Assembly (NCBI GenBank): GCA_035719045.1
Contig: DASTGO010000346.1
Location: forward strand, 1-13,491
DNA length: 13,491 nt
Origin: DASTGO01 sp035719045
Lineage (GTDB): Bacteria > Actinomycetota > Actinomycetes > Actinomycetales > Kineosporiaceae
Reading direction: 5' to 3'
The notes below the pieces were generated by a model. It worked only from the letters and a program-made list of their open reading frames with translations. It was not told the origin of the DNA and searched no databases. The position numbers were made by a program, and so were the translations under genes. Each line of letters starts with the position of its first letter. The first letter of the stretch is position 1. Positions 6,511-12,886 of this stretch are shown piece by piece.

Positions 6511-6529
6511 TTTGGAGGAATCCTCCAAA
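6511..6529. promoter_or_regulatory. perfect 19-bp palindrome, candidate operator of the fab operon
   Basis: TTTGGAGGA-A-TCCTCCAAA has nine-base arms around one base. It lies in the 99-base space between the regulator's stop and the fabD start, 67 bases before the GTG. It is AT-richer than its surroundings. In Streptomyces coelicolor the PucR-type FasR activates fabD-fabH-acpP-fabF by binding upstream of fabD. This site and gene order fit that scheme, though I cannot confirm identity with the published FasR motif. No good -35 and -10 pair is visible, consistent with activator dependence. Confidence 0.6.
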
Positions 6530-6543
6530 CGAGTCCCCCCGGC

Positions 6544-7710
6544 TCATCTGCCGCCGGGCGGGTCTGCCAGACGACCTGCCGTGATTGCCACCTGGAGGAC
6601 GAACCCCTCCCGCGGATCCGCCGGGTCCCATCCTGTGACCTCGGCCACACGGCGCAGCCGGTAGCGGACGGTGTTGGGGTGCACGAACAGGACCCGGGCG
6701 GTGCCCTCGACGGACCGGCCGAACTGCAGGTACGAGGCCACGGTCTCCAGCAGGCTCGGATCGGCCTCGGCCAGTGGGCGGTACACCCGGTCGACCAGGG
6801 CCCGCCGGGCGGTGGAGTCCCCGCTGAGCAGCCGCTCCGGCAGCAGTTCGTCGGCCCCCACCGGCCGGGGCGCCCCGGGCCAGGCGCGGGCCGCGACCAG
6901 ACCGGCCAGGGCGGCCCGGGCGGACCGGCCGGCGTCGGTCAGGCTCGGCATCTGGGGGCCCGTGACCACGGGGCCCGGCCCGAAGTGGGCGCTCAGCTCT
7001 GCGGCGACCGCCAGCGGGGCCTCTGCCCGGCCGAGGGCCACGACGATCCGGTCCCCCTGCACTCCGACCAGGGCATCCGCACCCAGGGAGCGCGCGGTCC
7101 GGCGCAGGTTGTCCACCACGTCCTCGACCTGGCCTGCCGGGGTGGTGCCGACCACCACGACGACCTGGTCGGAGGCCGCCCAGCCGAGGGCAGCCGCCCG
7201 GGACCGGACCGCGTCGTCGGCCTCCCCGCGGACCAGGGCGTCCACGACGAGGGCCTCCAGGCGGGCGTCCCAGGCCCCGCGGGCCTCCGCTGCCTTCGCG
7301 TAGATCGTGGCCGCGGCGAAGGCCACCTCGCGGGAGTAGCGCAGGACCGACTCCCGCAGGTCCTGCTCCGCGCCGGGGGCCGCCAGGACGTCCACCTGGT
7401 CCTCGACGGCGTCGACGACGGTCCGCAGCAGTTCCAGGGTCTGCTGCAGCGAGATCGACCGGGTGAGCTCGCGCGGGGCCGTCCCGAAGACGTCCGCGGT
7501 GATCTCCAGGTCTCCGCCGGGCTGCTGGTACCAGGCGATGAAGGCGGCGATACCGGCCTGGGCGACCAGTCCCACCCAGGACCGGTCCTCGGGATCCATG
7601 GCCCGGTACCAGGGCAACCGGTCGTCCATCCGGTGCAGTGCGGCCCGGGCCAGGGCTCCCGTGCTGCGGTGCAGTCGTTGGAGGGTCGGGTCGCCCGTGG
7701 GCACGCTCAC
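6544..7710 (-). CDS. fasR: PucR family transcriptional regulator, FasR-like
   Basis: About 388 residues from a GTG at 7710. The C-terminal PucR-type helix-turn-helix covers SVEGTARVLFVHPNTVRYRL and RRVAEVTG (about residues 332-360). Before it lies a GGDEF-like PucR regulatory region (about 165-300), and the N-terminal block DRLPWYRAMDPEDRSWVGLV followed by QAGIAAFIAWY matches actinobacterial FasR proteins. In S. coelicolor FasR activates the FAS II operon, and the position directly upstream of fabD supports that role. The start is uncertain: the frame stays open to a TTG at 7773, and neither start has a good ribosome binding site. A TACGCT hexamer ends eight bases before the 7710 GTG, so a leaderless mRNA is possible. 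The gene follows ppk2 on the same strand and may also be read through from it. Confidence 0.87.
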   Translation of the reverse strand: MSVPTGDPTLQRLHRSTGALARAALHRMDDRLPWYRAMDPEDRSWVGLVAQAGIAAFIAWYQQPGGDLEITADVFGTAPRELTRSISLQQTLELLRTVVDAVEDQVDVLAAPGAEQDLRESVLRYSREVAFAAATIYAKAAEARGAWDARLEALVVDALVRGEADDAVRSRAAALGWAASDQVVVVVGTTPAGQVEDVVDNLRRTARSLGADALVGVQGDRIVVALGRAEAPLAVAAELSAHFGPGPVVTGPQMPSLTDAGRSARAALAGLVAARAWPGAPRPVGADELLPERLLSGDSTARRALVDRVYRPLAEADPSLLETVASYLQFGRSVEGTARVLFVHPNTVRYRLRRVAEVTGWDPADPREGFVLQVAITAGRLADPPGGR

Positions 7711-7801
7711 GGCGGTCAAGCGTAGGCGGTGGCCGGCCGTCGGTGGGGGCGGGGTTTTGTGGGAGGTGGACAACCTGCGCCCCGCCGGACCCGGCCGTAG
7801 G

Positions 7802-8797
7802 CTAGTGGCCGGAATTGCCCGGATGCTTCCCGGAGCCCTTGTCGGGTCCCTTTCCGGTCCCCTTGTCCGACCCCTTCCCGGAACCCTTGCCGCCCTTGTG
7901 CAGGGCCGCGGCGTCGGGGTGGGCCAGCAGGGTGGCGACGTGGTCGGGGACCTGGGTGAACAGCTCGCGCGGCGGGCGCTGGTAGTCCTGGGCGGGCGGT
8001 CGCGGCGGCAGCACGATCTGGGGCAGCGGGATGTGCGCGTAGGGCAGCACCGAGAGCAGATGGGCGATCATGTTCAGCCGGGCGTGCCGTTTGATCTCGG
8101 CCTCGACCACGTACCAGGGGGCCTCGGGGATGTCGGTGTGCACGAACATCTCGTCCTTGGCCCGGGAGAACTCGACCCATTTCTCCCTGGTCAGCAGGTC
8201 GTTGGGGGAGAACTTCCACTGCCGGAGCGGGTCCTCCAGCCGGGACCGGAACCGCCGCTCCTGCTCCTCGTCGCTGACCGAGAACCAGTACTTGCGCAGC
8301 AGGATCCCGTCCTCGACCAGCATCCGCTCGAACACCGGGCACTGGTGCAGGAACCGGCGGTACTCCTCCGGGGTGCAGTACCCCATCACCCGCTCCACGC
8401 CGGCCCGGTTGTACCAGGACCGGTCGAACAGGACGATCTCGCCGGCGGCCGGAAGCCGCTGGATGTAGCGCTGGAAGTACCACTGCGAGCGCTCCCGCTC
8501 GGTCGGTACCGGCAGCGCCTCGATCCGGGCCACCCGGGGGTTGAGGTACTCGGTGATCCGCTTGATCGTGCTGCCCTTGCCCGCCGCGTCGCGCCCCTCG
8601 AAGATGATCACCACCCGCTGCCCGGTCGCCTTCACCCATTCCTGGACAGCGACCAGCTCACCCTGCAGGCGCAGCAGTTCGCGCTCGTAGGCCACCCGGG
8701 GGAGCCGCGGCGGCGGATCGTTGCGGTCGGGGGAGGAGGTCAGGGACCCGGCGGCAGGTGTCTCGCCCGCCCCGGGTGCGGAATGGCTGCGCGTCAT
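7802..8797 (-). CDS. ppk2: polyphosphate kinase 2 with Lys/Gly repeat tail
   Basis: A 331-residue PPK2-family kinase that transfers phosphate between polyphosphate and nucleotides, most likely nucleoside diphosphates given its single domain. Walker A is FEGRDAAGKGST (67-77), Walker B is LFDRSWYNRAGVE (123-135), and the lid and polyP-contact region RYIQRLPAAGE is present. PPK2 signatures KWVEFSRAKDEMF and FSPNDLLTREKW are intact. Residues 1-33 are a Pro/Ser-rich leader. Residues 301-324 form an unusual period-4 repeat (KGSG KGSD KGTG KGPD KGSG K) with lysine at every fourth position, followed by HPGNSGH. The ATG at 8797 lacks a clear ribosome binding site but has a plausible promoter eight bases away, so the mRNA may be leaderless. 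The next gene on this strand is the FasR-like regulator. Confidence 0.93.
   Translation of the reverse strand: MTRSHSAPGAGETPAAGSLTSSPDRNDPPPRLPRVAYERELLRLQGELVAVQEWVKATGQRVVIIFEGRDAAGKGSTIKRITEYLNPRVARIEALPVPTERERSQWYFQRYIQRLPAAGEIVLFDRSWYNRAGVERVMGYCTPEEYRRFLHQCPVFERMLVEDGILLRKYWFSVSDEEQERRFRSRLEDPLRQWKFSPNDLLTREKWVEFSRAKDEMFVHTDIPEAPWYVVEAEIKRHARLNMIAHLLSVLPYAHIPLPQIVLPPRPPAQDYQRPPRELFTQVPDHVATLLAHPDAAALHKGGKGSGKGSDKGTGKGPDKGSGKHPGNSGH
7826..7897 (-). repeat. 12-bp coding repeat in the ppk2 3' end
   Basis: Consecutive 12-base units encode the KGxG/KGxD period-4 tail (K301, K304, K308, K312, K316, K320, K324). On the plus strand the units read CTTCCCGGAGCC, CTTGTCGGGTCC, CTTTCCGGTCCC, CTTGTCCGACCC and CTTCCCGGAACC. 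Divergence between units shows that the array is not freshly duplicated and that Lys and Gly are conserved despite changes at third positions. Confidence 0.85.
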
Positions 8798-8833
8798 GAC
8801 CCCACTTCATAGGGTCACGGGCGGCTGCTGCAA
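8797..8833 (-). promoter_or_regulatory. candidate ppk2 promoter with inverted repeat, possibly leaderless
   Basis: Reading towards ppk2, TTGCAG (8833-8828) and TATGAA (8811-8806) are separated by 16 bases. The -10 ends eight bases before the ATG, which would place transcription start at or next to the initiation codon. The inverted repeat TGACCC (8797-8802) and GGGTCA (8812-8817) flanks the -10 box and touches the start codon, as an operator might. The promoter match is moderate. Confidence 0.4.
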
Positions 8834-8883
8834 GGAAGCGCTCCGCAGCGCGGCCGGATCGCGGGCTGAATCGGGATGAAGCG

Positions 8884-8920
8884 GACCTAGGTCGCCACTC
8901 CAGCGGGCGGGGGCTAGGGT
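8884..8920 (+). promoter_or_regulatory. candidate promoter region of the plus-strand gene at 9000
   Basis: TAGGGT (8915-8920) fits the TAnnnT form of actinobacterial -10 boxes. A 10-bp palindrome GACCTAGGTC (8884-8893) overlaps the expected -35 area, which itself is poor (TCGCCA at 8892-8897). The region lies in the 202-base divergent space between ppk2 and the next gene. This assignment is weak. Confidence 0.25.
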
Positions 8921-8999
8921 CGAGGCGGGTCGTGGGCCGTGCGGGGGCAGGGGCGTCGACGCCGAGGGCTGGGACAGGGTCAGCCCGGGGAGGACAACG

Positions 9000-9755
9000 A
9001 TGGGGTCGCTCGACAGGATTGTGAAGCGGGTGGTCCCGCAGGCCGCCGTCGGAGGCGGGGCCGAGGGAGCCGACGTGGACGACGCCGAGGAGTCCCGGTT
9101 GTGGGCCGTCCTCAAGGAGGACCCGAACGACGAGGTGGCGTTCGCCCGCCTCGCCGAACTGGTCCGGCAGCGGGCCGGTGAGGGGCACGAGGACGCCGAC
9201 CAGCAGCGGGCCGCGGGTGATGCGGTGTGGGCGTTGGCCGAGGAGCTCGCCCACTCCGGACGGGCCTGGTACCCGCTGCTGGAGTTGGCCCGGTTGTCGG
9301 TGCACGACGACCGGGAGGCGGCACTGCGCCGGCTGGCTACCGCCAGTGAACGGGACTCCACTGGCCGGGCGCTGGCGAAGGGCCTGCAGATGCTGCGCGA
9401 GGAGCATCTCCCCGACGAGGCACTCGGCCTGGGGGTCGGGCACTGGCGGCCCCGTGAACATGACCCGGAGGCGGGGCGGCAACTCGTCGAGGCGGCCGTG
9501 GAGGCGGGCCGCAAGGCCGACGCCCGACGCCACCTGGACGCCCTCAGTCAGCACCCCGACGTCGGCCGGGTGCAGATCCTGCGGGCGGAACTGGAACGGC
9601 GGATCGCCGAGGAACTGGCCAAGACCGGCCAGATCCCGGTGGTCGACGTCCGGGAGGCCCATCCGGAGTCGGCCGACGTCCGCGATGTGCGCGAACCGCG
9701 GGACACCGGCGGACTGAACCTCCTGCGAGGGGTCTTCCGCCGGCCGAAGCCGTAA
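9000..9755 (+). CDS. conserved-looking hypothetical protein, probable alpha-helical repeat
   Basis: A 251-residue soluble acidic protein with no signal peptide or membrane segment; no family is recognised with certainty. Helical segments such as LWAVLKEDPNDEVAFARLAE (residues 34-53), AVWALAEELAHSGRAWYPLL, LARLSVHDDREAALRRLATA and AVEAGRKADARRHLDALS have the spacing of tetratricopeptide-like repeats, so it may be a scaffold or adaptor. The C-terminal stretch from about residue 212 (IPVVDVREAHPES onward) looks unstructured and ends in a basic tail (RRPKP). The ATG at 9000 has GGGGAGGA five bases upstream. It is divergent from ppk2 and converges on the diguanylate cyclase with 55 bases between them. 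Codon use matches its neighbours. The function is unknown. Confidence 0.85.
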   Translation: MGSLDRIVKRVVPQAAVGGGAEGADVDDAEESRLWAVLKEDPNDEVAFARLAELVRQRAGEGHEDADQQRAAGDAVWALAEELAHSGRAWYPLLELARLSVHDDREAALRRLATASERDSTGRALAKGLQMLREEHLPDEALGLGVGHWRPREHDPEAGRQLVEAAVEAGRKADARRHLDALSQHPDVGRVQILRAELERRIAEELAKTGQIPVVDVREAHPESADVRDVREPRDTGGLNLLRGVFRRPKP

Positions 9756-9770
9756 CTCGCGGTACGGCCT

Positions 9771-9791
9771 CACGCACCGGTCGGTGACGTG
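9771..9791. terminator. possible hairpin between convergent genes
   Basis: CACG-c-ACCG-gt-CGGT-ga-CGTG forms a short interrupted stem between the plus-strand gene ending at 9755 and the diguanylate cyclase ending at 9811. No T-run follows on either side, and the two-base loop would open to a larger one. It is a weak candidate for a shared terminator. Confidence 0.25.
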
Positions 9792-9810
9792 GAGCGGCCC
9801 CGGTCGCCGT

Positions 9811-11400
9811 TCACGCCGGGTCGGCGGCGGTGAGCACCCGGTCCCGTCCCTCCGCCTTGGCGCGCAGGAGGGCGGCATCGGCGGCCTCGATCAGCTGCGC
9901 GGCTGCGGCGTCGACCTCTCCGGCCGGCGTCGGCGGGCCGGGAGGTGCGCCCGCCCGCGTGCCCGGTGCGGCGTGCAGTGCGGCGACGCCGAAGCTGGCG
10001 GTCACCGGGACCGGCTGGGTGATCTCGTGCAGGGCCAGTCGGGCCCGCTCCGCGACCTCGGCGGCCTGTCCCAGCTCCCGTCCGGGCAGCAGCAGGGCGA
10101 ACTCCTCGCCGCCGTAGCGGGCCGCCAGCTGACCGGGCCCGAGCGACGCGCGCAGGGTCGCCGCGACGGCCTGGAGGGCCTGGTCCCCGACCGGATGGCC
10201 CCAGCGGTCGTTGATCGACTTGAACCGGTCGACGTCGACCAGGACGAGCGCGAACCCCCGGCCCTCCTGCCGCCAGCTCGCGGTGAGCCGGGCCAGCGCG
10301 GTGTCGAACGACCGCCGGTTGGCCACCCCGGTGAGACCATCCCGGGTGGCCGCGTCGTGCAGCCGCTGCAGCAGCAGGGTCCGAGAATAGGCGAGGGCCG
10401 TGGTGGCAGCCGCCTGGACCGCCGCCGAGACCACCCGGCGTTCCACGCGCAGGCCGGAGCGGGCGGCGTGCTCGAACACCAGCCAGCGAGCCACGCCGGA
10501 GGCGGGCAGCCTCACCGCGACGACCCGGCGCGCACCGGGCAGCAGCCGGGACAGCCAGGGGTCCAGGTCCTCGGCAAGGCTCCGGGCCAGGACCGCCCCG
10601 TCGGCGGTGTCCGGCTGCTGCAGCAGCGCCGACCCGCGGGTGGCGGCGGCAGGGGGTGCCGGGGAGAGCCCCGACCCCCGCAGCAGCCGCAGCCCGGTCT
10701 CGCCGCCCTCGCAGATCAGGGCGCGCTGCCCGCCCAGTTCGGTCACGATCAGCTGCACGAGCCGCTCGAGGACCTCGCCGGGGGCGTCCACGGCGTGGAG
10801 CGCGGCGGTGAAGTCGGCGAGCAGGTGAGCGTCGTAGCGGCGTCGGCGCAGTTCCCGTTCGTTGGTGGCCGCCGCGACCGCGGTCGTCAGCACCACCAGC
10901 GCCAGCAGGAGGATCTCGGCGGTCAGGCCCAGGTCGGGATCGACGTGCACCGGCGAGGGGGTGGGCCACAGCCCGGCCTGCTCCCCCCGGTAGACCGTGA
11001 TCAGCAGCAGAGACTGCCACACCCAGATCTTCAGCCCGGTCCGGAACGAGGCGATCAGGCACACCGCCACCAGGTTCGCGGCGATGGCGACGTCGACGAG
11101 CAGGCCGGGGCCGAGGGCCTCGTGCAGGTACTGCAGGAACACCGCGTCCAGGAGCAGTCCGACGCCGAACAGCCGTAAGCCGATACTGCGGCTCAGGTGC
11201 GGGACGAGAGCCGTGAACGTCCCGGTGACGGCCAGATGCGAGGCCGCGATCACGGCCACCGTGGCCGCACTGCGGCGATCCGCGGGCAGCAGCAGCCCGA
11301 CCGCGAGCCCCGCCACCAGGATCCGCAGCACCATCACCAGCCGGGCGCGAAGGTTCAGCGGCAGGATCTCGTCGCTTCGGCTGCCGGTGTGGGTGGTCAT
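9811..11400 (-). CDS. membrane diguanylate cyclase (six-TM, GAF-like, GGEEF)
   Basis: A 529-residue protein. Six hydrophobic segments lie at about 21-38, 45-66, 74-91, 99-119, 122-136 and 158-178. A GAF-like region follows (about 190-340), then a GGDEF domain (about 350-525). Signature elements are DGLTGVANRR (354-363), DVDRFKSINDRWGHPVGD (389-406) and the catalytic GGEEF (430-434), all expected of an active c-di-GMP synthase. The inhibitory RxxD site, expected five residues before GGEEF, reads GPGQ, so product inhibition through the I-site should be lost. The ATG at 11400 is separated by one base from the stop of the upstream surface-protein gene and has only a weak CAGGG upstream. Translation is therefore probably coupled, and the two proteins probably act together. 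No EAL domain is present. Confidence 0.93.
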   Translation of the reverse strand: MTTHTGSRSDEILPLNLRARLVMVLRILVAGLAVGLLLPADRRSAATVAVIAASHLAVTGTFTALVPHLSRSIGLRLFGVGLLLDAVFLQYLHEALGPGLLVDVAIAANLVAVCLIASFRTGLKIWVWQSLLLITVYRGEQAGLWPTPSPVHVDPDLGLTAEILLLALVVLTTAVAAATNERELRRRRYDAHLLADFTAALHAVDAPGEVLERLVQLIVTELGGQRALICEGGETGLRLLRGSGLSPAPPAAATRGSALLQQPDTADGAVLARSLAEDLDPWLSRLLPGARRVVAVRLPASGVARWLVFEHAARSGLRVERRVVSAAVQAAATTALAYSRTLLLQRLHDAATRDGLTGVANRRSFDTALARLTASWRQEGRGFALVLVDVDRFKSINDRWGHPVGDQALQAVAATLRASLGPGQLAARYGGEEFALLLPGRELGQAAEVAERARLALHEITQPVPVTASFGVAALHAAPGTRAGAPPGPPTPAGEVDAAAAQLIEAADAALLRAKAEGRDRVLTAADPA

Positions 11401-11401
11401 C

Positions 11402-12712
11402 TCAGCCCTGCCGGCCGAAGAGGTCGGGGAAGGACAGCTCGGACTCTCGCCTGGACAGGGCCGCCATGGCCAGCTTCGGGTCCCGCCGGTCGATCCAGTC
11501 CTGCACCGCCAGGAAAGCCGCGACCAGGATCAGCAGCAGCAGTGGCAGTTGCGGCTGATCGGCCACCGCGACGAGCGTGCGCACCGACCGCACGACGGTG
11601 GGGCCCAGCGCCCGCAACGGCGCACCGAGCACCAGGTCGACCCCGGAGCTCGGGCGACGGCCGGTGCCGGACGTGCCCGGACCCGAGCCCTTGCCCCCGG
11701 ACCTGCTGCCGGGGCCACCGGCGGCTGCCGACGACGAGGACGGGCTACCGGAATCCGTTCCGCTCGGGGAGGCGGTGTCTGTGGGCGGCTGCTCGGTGGG
11801 GCTGCCCGAGGGCAGGGGCGGTCCCGGTGCGGTGGTCGGCTCCGACGTTCGCATCCGTGTGTGCTGCGAGCCGGGGGAGGTTGCCGGAGGCGCGGGAGCC
11901 GACGTGGGTGTCGGCGGCGGGTGAGGTGGCTGCGGCGGGGCGGTGGTGGGGGCCGGCGGTGTCGTGGTGGGCGTCGGTGGTGTCGAGGTGGGCGGGGTCG
12001 TGGTGGGGGTCGGTGGTGTCGAGGTGGGCGGGGTCGTGGTGGGGGTCGGCGACGTTGAGGGTGGCGGCACCGGCGGCGTGCCGGAGACCAGCCGCCACTG
12101 CAGGGTCCCCGCGGCGTCCACGCCCTGGGGAGCGGTGGAGTCCACGGACACCGTGACCCGGAACGAGCGGGACGGCTGGACATCCGGCTGCCATCCGGTG
12201 GGGATGCCGTCCGAGGCGGCCGCGGCGGCCAGCGCGGTGAGCGTGCCGGACCAGATCACGGTGCCGGTGAACCCCGAGCAGTCGCCGAACACCCCGCCCT
12301 GGCCCAGCTCGACGGCGACGGCCAGGTGATCGGCCAGCCCGCCGGTGACCGAGATGGCGGCGACGGACACCGTGTCACCGGCCGCCGCGCCGGTCGTCCC
12401 CACGGCGATGCAGTTGGTCTGGGCCTGGCCCGGGACCAGGAGGGCGGACCCGTCGAACATCGCCGTGGCGTGGTCGTCGTCGAACAGGGACACCCCCGAA
12501 CGGGCGATCACCCCATCAGCGCCCGCCCAGGTCGGGTCGAAGAGCTGCCCCGCGACGGCGAGCAGCGCGCTCAGCCCGAGCAGCCAGCTCACCGGCCGCG
12601 GCAGCCTCCCCGGCGGGCCGGGAGCGGCCGCCACCGCCCGCGTTCGCCTCCCGGGCTGGCTGGGCTCGACCGTCGCCGTCCGTGACCGCCGCCCGAGCGT
12701 GGAGGCCGGCAT
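11402..12712 (-). CDS. membrane-anchored surface protein, camelysin/TasA-like domain with Pro/Thr/Ser stalk
   Basis: About 436 residues. In order: a basic N-terminus; a hydrophobic signal or anchor (WLLGLSALLAVAGQLF, about 43-58); an exported domain (about 72-211); a Pro/Thr/Ser-rich stalk (about 212-355) with a 12-residue repeat TPTTTPPTSTPP; a C-terminal membrane segment LPLLLLILVAAFLAV (389-403); and a 33-residue cytoplasmic tail. The exported domain shares ordered blocks with the secreted protein encoded divergently: NCIAV, GGVFGDCSGF, GTLTALAAA and APQGVDAAGTLQWRLVS, including two cysteines (101 and 145). The ATG at 12712 is chosen because AGGAGGG lies six bases upstream; an in-frame GTG at 12757 has no such site. 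The next gene, a diguanylate cyclase, begins one base after its stop. It is not an LPXTG protein. A role as tethered receptor or anchor for the secreted paralogue is inference. Confidence 0.82.
   Translation of the reverse strand: MPASTLGRRSRTATVEPSQPGRRTRAVAAAPGPPGRLPRPVSWLLGLSALLAVAGQLFDPTWAGADGVIARSGVSLFDDDHATAMFDGSALLVPGQAQTNCIAVGTTGAAAGDTVSVAAISVTGGLADHLAVAVELGQGGVFGDCSGFTGTVIWSGTLTALAAAAASDGIPTGWQPDVQPSRSFRVTVSVDSTAPQGVDAAGTLQWRLVSGTPPVPPPSTSPTPTTTPPTSTPPTPTTTPPTSTPPTPTTTPPAPTTAPPQPPHPPPTPTSAPAPPATSPGSQHTRMRTSEPTTAPGPPLPSGSPTEQPPTDTASPSGTDSGSPSSSSAAAGGPGSRSGGKGSGPGTSGTGRRPSSGVDLVLGAPLRALGPTVVRSVRTLVAVADQPQLPLLLLILVAAFLAVQDWIDRRDPKLAMAALSRRESELSFPDLFGRQG
11960..12047 (-). repeat. 36-bp tandem repeat encoding the Pro/Thr stalk
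   Basis: The plus-strand segment starting at 11973 recurs 36 bases later at 12009 with near-identity, and partial copies lie on both sides. It encodes TPTTTPPTSTPP, 12 residues in frame, so changes in copy number would lengthen or shorten the stalk without a frameshift. The near-identity of the copies suggests recent duplication. Confidence 0.85.
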
Positions 12713-12886
12713 CGACAGCCCTCCTGGACAGGGTGACCCACGAGGTGGTCGGTCCACCCCGGCGGGTTTTCGGCACCGGAGCCTTCCGGGTGAAGTCCGC
12801 CGGCAGGATCAAGAACGGTCCCGGTCCGGCCGACCCAGACGGGAGACCCCCCGTTGGACACCGGTGGCGCTTCCAAGGAGGCCGAT
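12713..12886. promoter_or_regulatory. divergent promoter region of the two surface-protein genes
   Basis: These 174 bases lie between the divergent starts. On the plus strand GTTTTC (12766-12771) and GGGTGA (12788-12793), 16 bases apart, resemble the GTTT/GGGTA promoter form of actinobacterial SigB/SigF-type sigma factors and would start transcription near 12800. CACCGGA (12774-12780) can pair with TCCGGGTG (12785-12792) with one bulged base. Both genes have good ribosome binding sites: AGGAGGG at 12719-12725 (minus) and AAGGAGG at 12875-12881 (plus). I looked for a c-di-GMP riboswitch and did not find its conserved core. Confidence 0.35.

Noticed and set aside
5719..7725. Plus-strand open frame of about 670 codons opposite fabD and the PucR regulator
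   Set aside because: The composition is Gly/Arg/Asp/Gln-rich with no domain, it spans two real genes and their intergenic palindrome, and it has no start signal.
7463..8812. Plus-strand open frame opposite ppk2
   Set aside because: The ppk2 frame has Walker A and B motifs over its full length. The opposite frame shows no family features.
9770..11062. Second minus-strand frame within the diguanylate cyclase
   Set aside because: It overlaps a gene with intact GGDEF motifs and encodes only Arg/Gly/Ala/Pro-rich sequence.
12760..12880. Possible c-di-GMP or cobalamin riboswitch upstream of the secreted protein
   Set aside because: The conserved cores of these classes were not found. The pairings are of the sort expected in any GC-rich leader, so only the promoter-like boxes and a bulged hairpin were noted.
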